Below, piece by piece: positions 24,801 through 28,435 of a stretch of DNA of 64,000 nt. Position 1 is the first letter of the stretch. The number at the start of each line of letters is the position of its first letter. A model generated the notes under the pieces. That model was given only the letters and a program-made list of their open reading frames with translations, searched no databases and was not told the origin of the DNA. Origin of the DNA: Rhynchopus sp. YZ270_cl-10 (Eukaryota; Euglenozoa; Diplonemea; Diplonemida; Diplonemidae); contig OZ037836.1 of assembly GCA_964035575.1 (NCBI GenBank), positions 682,001 through 746,000 of the forward strand, given 5' to 3'. The position numbers and the translations under genes were made by a program.

Positions 24801-24965
24801 CTTGTTTTCATTCCACGAGCAAGAAAAAACCCCAGAGAGAGGAGGTTTCTCCTTCAAACATCCCCCCTCGGTTTTTAAACTCTCGCACGTTATCAAGCCC
24901 CCCTGTTCGTTTCTACGAACATAGCAATTGATCGCCACCGAAAGGCACGCAAGCAGCGGCAACAT
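891..24965 (-). CDS. Giant secreted RTX-repeat (hemolysin-type Ca-binding) surface protein, 8024 aa
   Basis: A single uninterrupted frame. The ATG at 24963-24965 is followed by a short hydrophobic leader (MLPLLACLSVAINCY), so export is likely. Residues ~15-80 are Cys-rich. Residues ~557-590 hold an HNH-like stretch (RVGHSLAGRP..NPNNLMLGT). Residues ~1-672 are less GC-rich than the rest. Residues ~700-3800 are long beta-rich, Ser/Val/Leu-rich stretches with many N-x-S/T sites. EF-hand-like loops lie near 3810 (DVDGDGYLTFKEI) and 4225 (DPNDDGKIRFSEI). Residues ~4300-5900 are beta modules, with a Calx-beta-like NWxxPxxVxVTVVxD motif near 5100. Residues ~5960-6900 carry about 15 modules of ~60-70 aa, each with RTX nonapeptides (GGxGxDxxx) ending in FGDxG. 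A Ser/Asp run lies near 6940, and sparser RTX blocks continue to ~7900. There is no C-terminal membrane segment. RTX repeats bind calcium and fold outside the cell in known families. A role as an adhesin or coat protein is inferred. The size is extreme. Confidence 0.9.
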   Translation of the reverse strand: MLPLLACLSVAINCYVRRNEQGGLITCESLKTEGGCLKEKPPLSGVFSCSWNENKKECTPSVCARSHKEGKWSQGPTNAFTIKHPKTSCFEQTKDSVGVCIAPKSMKGGSAEENAALYKDDVKTYIDDINTLSKTLIPTDDRDTFHEYNKVLITRFDFGYGHHEIPKGTRVTFTLESDVLAIHLHDNFSIKVGSKDLESGGLIFETVTLLKAMSRAEFKKHIQIEFTAGGRYDEARTFKAEWVQDNEVISALHDVEPRGYDFEKMFTTDDPDRFMTYVFPEVSNTIYFKTNDYFISLKALAALAKKKIANEPLDPPTTLKDMRKDEEPVMFWNPDGVYDIPFIGKVKAAPIVDKKFVDKVLTLPDAAYEQIITTFPEDVPASASSGGFSYNPFGRFASDAVIWVYLKIATDQQDKFKNDMKKRIEDAGYSNQLVEYLTEPQANQHPWVLVFTGQEFSIYQKNVVTDRYKAAPFNDEEDEDEMNFKTNVQQCKDIVTKLHSIVKVTKDRNKYVKTLEYNLDGKKGAKRIDTHKTMGGYSAKDVAEACSKNGAALNQKYEWLHRVGHSLAGRPTDNPNNLMLGTSHTNSHMITFETLLSQGYKNIVGPNRELVTKLWEGGARFAPKTLMYTIEAHTRVIAKQRFELMGTLRPAVMLNVYVHIYFKHLYEPKKTKHREAAVLSTDATDLETALGLKALTGLTAADRDTFASEYTAMLQLFPEMDTTFAAAEAKTGAAVATLASGNDVALTLHALVVGEYYFAVFRAQQGTAPLLPVLGGLTFEDQRLLVLHDTEGTAEVHISCTVGLGDVFTFVPELVSHVGGFAAPFAVTAVVPTWHSLNSLNFDAYLRFRAPLPLPSAVLLSSAGGVTLMLDSVTIGVGVFTAGTTKDVSPFFEAEGRLKWGTSAADEVALSVYGGAYAGGGGYFGAVVENWVHPFGIDVTVTQASLQFDLPLTEAQMHVSLDLCDISLSGVYSTTDGVALRGEATCDMQLADVAAWFEAQTGTTGLSIPSEMPDMTITSFGMSVCPPDGYVFAAGYSCSPGVQLWGTAVTPDGATIEVRASVDGGRLDFMVTVADFVVTDAIVLEKAHLGFSLGGGVPAAVTLSGALALSSVSLWLEGEYEAGSIFLKVGLDGVTLADVVALGAELPGGSLFSVPDVTLPNLELSVCTFKADARCKKGVSVRWVRSPVSPGSGSPNAESCTNVAVRYQQNIKEGVAAVNSALAGVKARMLSQKFTLVASAADLSFMNEPLDEMIGFTEGLSDQFDDLNDLTMADLTASLPNGISVGCQVDTTAFNLFLTVAVSATGNVSETVDLSELPAADLEALGLTFSDASVSLSGSVSVAGTISITVNPAGPVVSVSGLSAEVTATGAVATTVDWKDAGSVGIAGSVSVGMTVPVTFPTSTSLSDFVAKLGEVRIGSLTGELSASLAVAVAVDAVPVGQLPTPVLMVYDNNVFDAVPPVVTVDADITPMESTIVELLRQLGSFDIDLGALGLSGLELPNVDVSALVGGVPDMLKLAPVAEQYFLLFADEEASVDGSSFPTFSGLVTFLKENPAVPQAATSVSASGVNMTGGWFPEAGEVALNIRMELGSTLASESFGGSISSVLGDMQALTAVFDLIGATAPEQSLAVPDFSADVSFSGDVVLDFTVGLKTEFINNGDLTGSALAGNAFLRVNDLSAEVKVAVDPINFEADLLLSQFVVRDGSFEVALGLRADFSAAAAEEVPGAAVSASTVEAVTEITVLELLSGGSTAMLDFVKQLNLEVYATLDAVVPVELTAGFAGKDVSLSPIVELHDADLLSGGLPPFSLDIDLNFLVSSQPAGDGGKGDSGNELDSVTGALTDMLEGISGISLDTASIPKISNLLSGLSGKVSFSTVLAEYLDLQVKFRELANGLGPDLVLETVGAEALVSNTAFNTDLLGRLQARFPTVFVNFTSGLTDSNTGEDFSVLDYLRFVQVEFGLAETVSSADVAFGKNELVWYLAVDVDYSLTKKNAWALLNLLELTGYTSDSAGYPVDSLLARFDPAAHLVPLQLKLGLTSLSTFNLGTLGSYVANSAPTLGVNVNFNKAIFDLLVVAYPDFATKYGNVTVGDLLPMNPLTGVVFDWRNYLTEVGGVLGLSPTASLDVSSVAALFGKRPTVMGFVRFLKSRLLNGMSTGLTIGGSGTSFSADLITTGGRWELAATLGLHFDTGALKPTEVVTALEDALSGLFDAIGQDSVVGSIGSIGNSLVQRLSGLDTFLSFSAAAQVAVEAGIDIKPLIDGTGSPQLFLRVQQFNMSISAAITDFTTPMDFGGSFDFTSIVNGEIMFSAVASGVNASNPLVLLDTSAGVDDFTITPLTDAIRLGGSLVAEVELAGGPLDSSLFLGVEDLALFDSTAPKFTVDAEIPSKMMQVVRDGLVAMGDVGRDVNGFDALTTTLPLMNRTLNDVLKTGETGPNWGDFLIWDKVLDQLLADPAYAGCLDGSTSCPRARETVQMFTEGMANLTQGSFTSDTGDNGNGAPAAFVNGGMVGKEFQLAFGLNGNLEVLVTPPLSELIDDDDIDFTGTGVLAVRINFGFEFEVKVDTTNGATSVTTDDIKLCLNNFTMGLTIGADVSATASIGILSASVSDGTGVLAAHFEGSMNSGAPLKLSEVTKENFAFTKSATLDACLPFSAAVGSQDLGELAGATGAEKPQVCVNDSNLFDSTAPTVQTLYMDRFMDFRGLSPIQIMGIVRGLINVVQEYRESPVFDLALPFTDIDVGDMLDFADTLTAALSKKMVKVQDAGDRTTLELCLEGDALPTGWNVPETKESKAFRTSVSSKVMSLVLNEELEVEVALDTDVLAAAANVSMIAVHLNEKLYKAGLGQSAVASVAEDGTDALQLCTKASIKATDLRVQVKQKQTGNSAYTESDEAVAATTLLGFTSGDIKEAPRVAAFSSIPELVVVLAEAAGVPPELLSYTYGPSAADPSQYELLFALKLEVALPTPMTSLLLGAEVEPLFSVNASAEIALTTDVEIAFEIGARMGSSAGNLSVTANIPAAQQFANFTLASEQSFNLSLDRVLYTVVLRPADSFYDELVHQLGVLNATLGGAKQVWVRNYQNTTFLIQTLGVRRLEVTTSAEFEALTGLASDKAKALLFAPVVRNLAFTADMMLTVSEINLAATLAVLEAEAYGGSGYIGVTAIAAFGTSGTAMLLGDLRDAIIEDPFSQIAANATVSAELDVEVSVGIPSLGSVSGTVGVVMNPPFFVELKENFSLPNASTDFEVTIVGADLPDFKNLTLAEIVALVADGVDLIFGNTAADPPVEGLLSDLPLLEEEIPLISFTPRTMVTQVQTVLATLEVLLANETGSVERIELLIEEALGLPAQDGCTGSCLVGFTFADSKLLLEVNFEASPTLPQLSFDINLKEMMGWAGISIDNDLEELLGEFIDLEAQLAFALSGGASVTLQLGVDLSSRPYRMFVGGGTALQVNVLANATGSLTLTLGPVDFGVEDGFVSVTNGTDHHAAYLRYGLTEGQNYYLDEGFSNIVQSFSLTSAGMLRAELPITGIDTMVVEIPRLVDFLSKNESNGKVVVFPGPNINSILSSIASPLKDLNPIAAILKDKKALLKGVDGMFTKIDFAITAADGVLGSMNVPIVKNKIREVIQEDFIGKFQTQLRGELESALSQVSEDSSMAQILRDTMDEFFSDLGILKGDIPIVIRKKDGTVLPALEADGSLISGFPLSEADAVEWDVTLGKDILFAAPFDFDLALDELPLKLAAEGGVQLLVGWAFKLFFGMSVSRGFYLNVQETEMAVYASLKLPGLKATGDLFILEASVTNRDDTTVLLGQVAVDIGDVDGDGYLTFKEIKSGGASLVRANAAFEVVVGMDLSLGLSSSEGLPRFTTSLYTYYGATWEQKAKKGTAAGDTLALGTAKETVPDQGPAPGTLLMVDVGLDLGEFVTNILRPIFTKLNGFLGPFRPILEKLQKPLPVVSDLAGRDVSLLELPEILLNGLLGSGAPVRGSVKNVLAYLSAIVQVIDLTLAVVAVIEELETWQGNLKISFGNWQINKDGFSRYTGALPAGYTTTGRYAEVQDDKKPLSSASSTGSSKMKKLMSTLTDPDAIFNLPFLSPLGVMGLITGKDVDLFVVQTPVMEIDVTIDFWFPVAAGIIVVDFYGSFQFRARVSMGYDTSGIRRAIAKGKPELALDGFFLSDTDIPTGTGGVDIPELYSAGTVRVGATLNLLLAKLSGSGKLSFTGSIDLYDPNDDGKIRFSEIKSIVEAGSFLDIFNIKIKMCASASFSVKLFNPFVNWKCKWYGCWPRGRWESVYRFSVSKCFLELDTTPPALPILATVGSNTLQLNMGPRAARRVTGDTADKGEYFTIRYVNGAAGSEEVEVLFGVPPASGQDDNRQVQEFTDFLSYSGSGGKFSDTILVENPVSRGVFDGGDDSGYDRLILDFSGVTTDLPAGTLSDGKITGFGMSGTGIQYSNFEEVTIYLNGQANLVTITGSTAGTKLSLYLNGGNDKVVVTTGAAMAGDVNVVGGNGQDTLYVHSSVGGAGMLYSTRVLLPWMSGKLTFSTIDVLRVTLTSGVDTFVVDSTPAGASVEVQGAGGADTITVGSGSLSDIVSPVKVSGSNVATLVLDDSMDTATGNVGELTATRVTGLGMSADGVVYSACVKVEVKLPMQQPSTFTISGTHSGETVLTGGTKDDTLTVSGVSGETWVNAGGGEDNMTVPVTTEGDVVLNRISQLLHLDGQNGNDAYSIGFSGTGQSRIQLSDSGYTNNNGAEVNVLVVSGTAADDTFLFRKNFIALMHSDRSEAERLDIDRTINGGITVNGLAGDDSFITDGTVGTVTQNGGAGNDRFLIGQLYNSLRVEGSMSIPEDAFDTTETTEGFLSDGNGEQMTCNGESGEDTFVVMRNLGPLSLRGGVDNDRFTVRAFALANAVEPDPALKKTDVATNEGDDVVFYTINANVAIDGGPGFDTLVAIGTNEEDTFVITKDGIYGAGLHITFVGIESVELNTQAGDDTIYVMSTAAHVQTNVFGGLGSDVVYITPRYSVPVSSNDLRGHNGIVEHAISSATDSSYDGLEAHGVTAYITDTDVASIAVMVPTEIQLVEGSSGELTGEYQLLMAHRINGSGANDSVTVTIPNPAAPSEIPGAASVTVSPNTIIFTAQNWYVPRTVVVTVVQDHALEGNEVVQVGHTVVQLSNRDGYDTLKIPTVPVRIIDADQAELYILETPDTTTGMRVSESGLGEVGTSVEYEVLLRPCVAKARPQDVDIAVRYDAAQVVVEPATFSFSAESANPCRQTVRVTAVNDMLVEGFHFAALNHEVTVAASNTFFRSASLAANAVNVEILDNDAPALVVLETQGKTELFESRLDAYYVYLTKAPVGAVTVDVNVVASQVWGKSSLTRKQVVVSPSSIVFDVWNYTESVMVFVQGIEDGIIDQGDTTQQFASQPALAYQIQGPLTVGGGEADGAVTTLKAVMYPGEVDIDAYPVQVNPWLTVREEQQVDRLVVENTGGFLSSTVTLTEGRITGMGMGESRMLAGTTVLGGVTYTSMEVVVVNLGPAKDDVVVNGTHLGATYVNAGKDDDTFTVLAAHGPVVLNGSSGNDTFTFGAGDGLLGGIKDMVVAYGGEGTDWMWVNNTQGNTFGDAGFLTRSELTGLGMYATRDSSSVIVQVVAVRGTSGSFTLSFNVGSVAHSLTFAVGTSAETMEADLQAAVFPVADCGTAGIGPCAQSFAVDRLPWGYVVRYVGELAVEGTAGAMVLDTTNVVGAEEELLDFVRIDSRPMRAGVLYVGVESVDIDLATDLADTLNIRGTSVPTVVRSHAGDDTFVVGSDALVLNNAAATTVQKVEGRLDYVEALLTLDGGSSGRTRLLVSDSVATTGKPAVALTAGLITGLAPADIVYTGADYSRGVTLWLSPHADTVVVSSTYGSEANVSVAEDVRTITQLFTGAGADNVTVALADKVNGFFVVGTEAGNDVVDASTSTLPLVIVGGFDDDTILAGLGDDIIFGDTGNVILGGKDTVGVPEESTAAQSGVLSLRSSAFTDHCAAGGNDTITAVGIASYLVFGGDGNDTITTDEGADVVFADYGYAAFTHGDLTRAVSACSSAGGADVVETAAGHDVVFGGNGVDTVNTAAGADVVVGDHGSVVFAYPGAVRLVTSVATAIRDAGEGDLIYAGDDADIVLGGAGADTVYAGKGDDVVFGDAGVYTALVAGDFSFASSETDMEEATGTGDVLFGERGDDILVGGQGVDTLWGGDGSDWLFGDHAGGSVTPSISTEVTAFTTTTLAGGDDVLHGEGGHDVVMGGHADDEIFGADGSDVLFGDYGSYTANATHAVAVSTNASVVPGANTIAGEGDADYIFGGSGVDNVTGGDGDDWVFGDHGIVNIAWGTQNGTTLDDISFWNDNDGETSRARAGHVAPMLFALDMTTTVRVANSTDVQYGAADVIDTHAGADYVFGGQGADEITTAAGADVVFGDHGAINLTVTGAVYESTATEAAENGGADTIDTGADDDYVFGGQVGDVVHTQGGGDTVFGDFGRITVAAGGLPIVEVSISAEHGGDDVVTTGDGEDHVFGGAGADSVHSGEDADVVFGDHGTWYSVAKGDVVLESLFTEAEFNGGDDDIVAGSGNDIVLGGQGDDNITGNAGDDWLLGDQGRVVLRKEQTITSTVETSGGDDTISGDEGADYIMGGVGADTLFGGADEDFIFGDSGHIAQARDATYGTRTFTTIFVESEFGGDDTIAAGTEDDFVMGQQGADTISGGDGMDMLFGDHAEAELRRADHEILWARTTAPVVGRGGDDTIFGENGEDYLFGGTASDTLHGGDDEDVILGDHALFNGSFRVLHQYRSIFTQAGDAGANDTIHGGKGDDMILGQQGGDVIFGDEGEDDITGGHDVLDGVDGDDVIHGGSEADVVLGDNGLIDRALYVPRAEAVPVPLTPSPVVRPLFCDDYVLLADQMGAVNHPQPDSSSSSNSDSDSDSDSRTHTRDHGEAQYGPNENKCWVTGCIGDSVHIEWSRFATERRYDTVSLYTVASNGSLALEWELSGWDLPESSTYTQDVLVRFASDGYTHDLGFELTYACSAPTPVPSTAVPAAHPQMYASPPPYVNDLQWQRYPGAARYADVVRLVQRYDDVDLVAGNDTILGDGGDDILHGQRGNDVMDGGDGEDEVFGEHGSDVLRGGAGADVVLGDMGHVVRAFTEDGEPRVNTKTGAWHRNVVLEEQAMLTHQWVDTWRDAHFTPEEATALLDADLLLALGGYERDGETKKFEFESTRRPWRTALAGLRLLESGNDEIHGDAGDDVLIGQRGDDVMDGGDGDDFVYGDTVSSVYHYDSCLPLVTTVVRVLRAARDEEAWKVDLPFYGAVTNIPMWIAPEQTSRASVLRPVDDAALGTLVPEDMMMMLDAVAAGDLELVAADAVVRPFAAIVPDVLRHAQEVSGNDDLSGGAGNDVVVGDAAFHHALLNLRVDALDEMRERTAARWGELQFRLARMSVDAGTFLADTDEAAVAALATAVHSGNDKLAGGNGSDTLAGDRLEAFTDVVYHEHFAYTGLKQTVKELMLTYADYETVAVDVGMALFEAHHSVIQELYANRRGGKVAPVVQLFLSNDELDGGAGDDVVVGDSLLLMAKGLFLNHTHDSNYFTQVGKNSASKSKDDEDEFKELLETLKETLAMHVKRDFWASDAIDGRNLKKRWEWNSLPYTKWGCDTIEGGDGKDSLLGDYGLVVVATFEGAPFHPSAEYGLRGINTALNEHLDFVEKVIEDRVTRPALKSRAQELGDVSFDASLKGLSFYHNKGRGVYGHDEPESASQSDEMHGGDGEDMLSGSNGVAVVPMWRQTNSLVSDPIVRPRRSFFSVLDSDHWKRMEAYEKRDRSFDEDKLTGGADRDVFLVQNLKEDSVQDREHWVDSIYYRPAFAYIGDILRAAYVGAFHGTCLNELSLDGVLATKAIHKFLDLPVAGWHGVFGVVWSHDQLVEPVYYLRNQHHVHLCNKDHDGHTHTDDAPTPTPEKSDKTSDCQKQAQDSWEAFCECRRAPDHTHSDSEPKSYSKSDSRGKR
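22950..24965 (-). other. Compositionally distinct N-terminal segment of the giant gene
   Basis: From ~22950 to the start codon the giant gene has visibly more A/T at third positions and A/T runs (for example the T-run at 22970). Everything below 22950 is strongly C/G-ending. The frame is open across the junction, which falls at about residue 672 (around KKTKHREAAV). The segment holds the signal peptide, the Cys-rich start and the HNH-like motif. This could reflect a fusion, gene conversion or a recent acquisition; the sequence alone does not decide. Confidence 0.6.
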
Positions 24966-25064
24966 GAGTGCACAGCACTCTACTCGTATGTGTTGTCTTG
25001 CAAAAGTGTTTCACAATATCGTGACCTGTATGCAAAAGGGGTTTGTTGTGAGGCAGGAGAAGAG

Positions 25065-25090
25065 CTGGAAAGGGAAGAGGGGAAAGATGT
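25065..25090 (-). promoter_or_regulatory. Putative 3' splice (possibly trans-splice) acceptor upstream of the giant gene
   Basis: Read on the minus strand, a pyrimidine tract (CTTTCCCCTCTTCCCTTTC) ends in CAG about 100 nt before the start codon. With no sign of an upstream exon, it could accept a spliced leader, as in Euglenozoa, or the 5' UTR of a cis-intron. No spliced-leader RNA gene was recognised in the window. Confidence 0.35.
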
Positions 25091-25139
25091 CAATAAAATA
25101 TAAATATTCCTTTTACAGCATCTTCCACGGCACGCCTAA

Positions 25140-25540
25140 AGTCCTCATCAACGCAAGCAAACTGTTTCCTGTTGCGGTGTGGAGGACGGAACTGCAATCA
25201 GAAGGACAGCACAAAAAAGGCAGATCAACTTTTTTTTTTCCAATCATCATTCTTCAACACAAAGAGGAAGTCTACGTCCCTTAGGTGCCTGGAGCTGAAC
25301 AGAAAAGGCACCATCAGGGACACAACACCGTGCCAGTCCAAACAGGCCAAGAAGTGTTGGTACACGACTCGGCAGAGCTAAACAAAAAATAAGGACTAGC
25401 AAACAGTGCGAAAGTAAACAGAAGCAAGAAACAAATACGTTAAGGTTTGGATATCTACACCTCGTCAGGATGCAGGCACAGAAGAAACGATAAAGACAGG
25501 GCTTTGCACAGGAGGGCAACCACACCATTCCAAAAAGTTC
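25140..25540. repeat. R4: upstream block shared by three surface-protein genes, copy 1
   Basis: The sequence from 'CTGTTTCCTGTTG' through 'CAATCATCATTCTTCAACAC' to 'CGTCAGGATGCAGGCACAG' and 'CCACACCATTCCAAAAAG' is repeated at ~29848-30228, and in part at ~39581-39880. In each case it lies directly 5' of a minus-strand gene for a secreted or membrane protein. It may hold promoter or 5' UTR signals, or may simply have been duplicated with the genes. Confidence 0.7.
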
Positions 25541-25544
25541 CATG

Positions 25545-25739
25545 GTATACAGAAGAGCTTAACTAAGAAGTAGGGGGGTTTCCCACAACACCCATCGTCT
25601 TATCTTAGGAAATGCTTTATCTAAGGTCATAGTGAAAAACTACCCGAGATCTTACTTCCTCAAAAAAAATAATAGATCTTTCCTAAGATTTTAAACAGGG
25701 GGGTTTTCACCCAGATCTGAGGTAAGATCTTCTGTATAC
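25545..25739. mobile_element. Short inverted-repeat (MITE-like) element flanked by CATG
   Basis: The ends are inverted copies: GTATACAGAAGA at the left and TCTTCTGTATAC at the right. They are followed inward by further pairing (CTTAACTAAG.. with ..GGTAAGATC) and GGGGGG runs. CATG lies immediately outside both ends and may be a 4-bp target duplication. Related pieces are at 30229-30320, 37970-38035 and 55297-55815. Confidence 0.7.
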
Positions 25740-25774
25740 CATGCAGTTATCTTTTATTTCCCAACCGAACAAAA

Positions 25775-26185
25775 ATGATAAAGCGTGAAGACAATAAAAG
25801 CAAAGAAGAGTAAAATGAGGTTCTTGGGGGGGAGAATAACAACAGTTCCTTTTATTTTCCCTTCCTTCAAAACTTCACACACAACGCTTTTGGTTTTTGG
25901 GAGACACACAAAGGTGCCAGGTTCTATGATAAGCACGGAACCACCCTGCACCTGTCATGTTGTTTCCCGTGCAATATGGAGAAACGTTTCGCACTCGAAA
26001 CTAGGGAAAGCTTTTTGATTAAAAAATGAACGAAGCACAAAAACCAGCGCGTGTGGAAGAAAGAAGAAAAGGGAAGATATTTTTTCTGATTCAAAGTGGT
26101 GTTTATGTTTTGGGTACGGGGCGGAGAATAAAATTTGTTCGAAAAAGAAACGCAAACTTTTTGCTTTATCTTGTTCAAAGAAAAG
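25775..26185. repeat. R3 dispersed repeat, copy 2, with leading block
   Basis: Closely matches 297-650. It is preceded by a ~70-bp block ('AGAATAACAACAGTTCC') that also occurs at 38052-38130, where it abuts the 3' flank of the intact paralog gene. It is non-coding as far as can be seen. Confidence 0.75.
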
Positions 26186-26399
26186 CTCCTGCGTCGGCTT
26201 CCTTTAAAAAATAATAAAACCTACATCCTCGAAACTTTTCTACACAAATGATTTCATTGAACGCATCCCCTACTCCAATTCAATTCAACACAACTGTAGC
26301 TTATTCCCTCTCGATCCCGTACTTAACCTCGTACTATCAAGAGCACAAAGGCCGAAGGACATAGAGTAAGGAAAGCTTTTAACTACAGGGAGGTGTGCG

Positions 26400-26900
26400 T
26401 CATTTAGCTGTTACTGTGTGCTGTAAGCTGTATTAAGTTGCCAGGAAAGAATAGGCATAACGGTGTAATATAGGTTGCCAACAGTGCACCACTCGGTCGC
26501 ACTGAGCACTACAATAAATTAAAAGCAACATCAGTACGCCATCCGACCGCACAGTAGCCCACGTCCCCGAATGGCCACCCAGCCATCGTGTGCAGCGTGG
26601 GTGTCGACGGAGGAAAGGGCCACCTCATATGTTATTAAAGTCTTAAAGTGCGTCGAAAAAATATTAAATTGCGCTGTAAAGCTGCGGTTATCTTATTGCC
26701 AGTAAAGAAAAGGCCTAAGGGTGTAATGTAGTGTACAACAGTGACCTGCACTGGCAACACTGAGCGTTGATGTGTAATCAAAAATCAAGCCCAGTGTAAC
26801 AATAAGTTATTTCGATCGCACTTTAAACGGTGGATACTACTTCTCATTCCTGAATGGCCACCCAGCTAATTCCACTGGCGTGTCGACAGAAAAAATTTGA
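26400..26900. repeat. Diverged two-unit tandem repeat (~260 bp period)
   Basis: Landmarks occur twice in the same order: a 'TGCCAG.AAAGAA' block, 'GTGTAATRTAG', 'CACTGAGC', then 'GAATGGCCACCCAGC' and 'GTGTCGACRGA'. The units are near 26436-26630 and 26692-26890. There is no conserved open frame. The flanks 26186-26399 and 26901-27280 show nothing recognisable. Confidence 0.55.
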
Positions 26901-27282
26901 GAGGCTGTATTCACACCGGAGGTAAGCACCTTTTGTCGTTACTCTTGTGTCTGCCTTGGAGGATTTTAATAGGCATGGTCATGACAGTAAGACAAAGCTG
27001 CGGGGCGACGTATGGCACTAAACTCAACTCGTAACCTTTTCGTTTATCAGACTGCACCTGTTAGTCTTAAGCGCTGCAAACCGTGCTCGATAAAAGATAG
27101 ACACAGTTGCAACGTAACGTGAAGTTGTTGTAGACAACAATGCGCCCGAGGGTCGCAGGTTGCTAGTATAAAGGATAAGAGGACGACAGTACAGAATAGT
27201 CGCTAATATGTGTAAACTTAAGACCTCACAGGACGACTTCAAGCGGCGAAAGGTGCGCTAAAATAGGAAGAAGTATTGAAAG

Positions 27283-28030
27283 ATGATCCCAAGCCTCACG
27301 TGCCTAGTCACATCTAGAAGTAAAAATAAAAAATGGAGAAGAATTTCGCTTCAACCATTTTTTTTTTTTTTTTTTTTTCTAATTATTTATTTGAAACGCA
27401 GAGTTTGTTTTGGCCCCGTCTGTGAGTGTTGGTTGAATTGGAGTCGGGGAGCACAGGTTGGGGAGGAAAGAGAGAGAGGAAACAAATACAAGACTATCGA
27501 ATTATACACACGAATTCATCCTTCGATTCCAAAAAGGTCCGATCCTTACAGTTTGTATTATTTCCTAACAACCACTCCGTTGCACTGCGTTACGCTGCGT
27601 TACACTGCGTTGTTGTCTGCAAAAAAAACAATACTACTGGTGTGGCCGACGACCCCAAAATAGCAGAAAGTAGCACAAAAATAGCACCCTTTTTCAGTCA
27701 CACCAACTACAGTGTCAATAACTATCTTCACCCACACACAGGAACACGGGGAAACGAAACAGGGGAGAGTTTGTTAGTTGCACGCTTCCACCATTGTTAA
27801 CAAGGAATGATATGGGATACAAGATGTCTCTCGTGCACACACACCTCACAGCAGCACACACATCACAAGGAAAAATAATAGAAAAAAGCCTATAAGATGA
27901 CCCTAAGCCTCTCGTGCTTAGTCTTATCACATTCGTTATCGCGGAGCAACAGCTGCGCTGGTAAATACTAAAACGTACATTCTCGAACTTTTCTCCCGAC
28001 GTGATTTTCATTGGACGCATCCTCAAGACA
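27283..28030. repeat. Intergenic patchwork with R5 and a recurring hairpin motif
   Basis: The hairpin CTAAGCctctcgtGCTTAG lies near 27901-27920, and a diverged copy is near 27288-27307. An R5 block (CAATAACTATCTTCACC.. GAAACAGG) is at ~27716-27790 and recurs at 37585-37665 and 47255-47300. A T-run is at 27357-27379. Open frames of up to 126 codons here are not convincing as genes. Confidence 0.5.
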
Positions 28031-28058
28031 ACGAATGATGTATTATTATTGGTGTTAA

Positions 28059-28214
28059 CTTATTAGGCTGTATTTCACGTACAGGTGGAAACAGCCCGAG
28101 GGGGAAGCATTTTCCCCAAGTGCCGTGAAAGGAAAGCGTGAAATAAAGTAGCCAAAAAATACAGGAAAATAAATTTCACGCACCCCTGGAAAAAAAATTG
28201 TTAGCCTAATAGGG
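28059..28214. repeat. Small inverted repeat (~155 bp)
   Basis: The left end (TTATTAGGCTGTATTTCACG) pairs imperfectly with the right end (TTTCACGCACCCC...AGCCTAATAGG). It could be a small foldback element; no clear target duplication was seen. Confidence 0.4.
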
Positions 28215-28435
28215 CGTGAAACGCAGTGTCGCAAGCGTAGATAAAAACGAAAAACTAAATGTGGAAAGGGAGATAAACTTGTGGAGGATGCAAAACACCC
28301 TCTGCCGAGTGTTGGAACAGGCGCATGGACTGCGTTTAAATGACACAAACGACAGGGCGGGATTCAAAATGCTGAATCCGAGCCACGGCCGGTTGGGAAA
28401 GCGGGTGCACTAAAACGCTGCCACTACGCACTTCT

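Noticed and set aside
26281-26345. Possible structured RNA near 'CTCTCGATCCCGTACTTAAC'
   Set aside because: Briefly resembled rRNA-like text but shares no core motif, and only the 46.6-47.1 kb block holds true LSU signatures.
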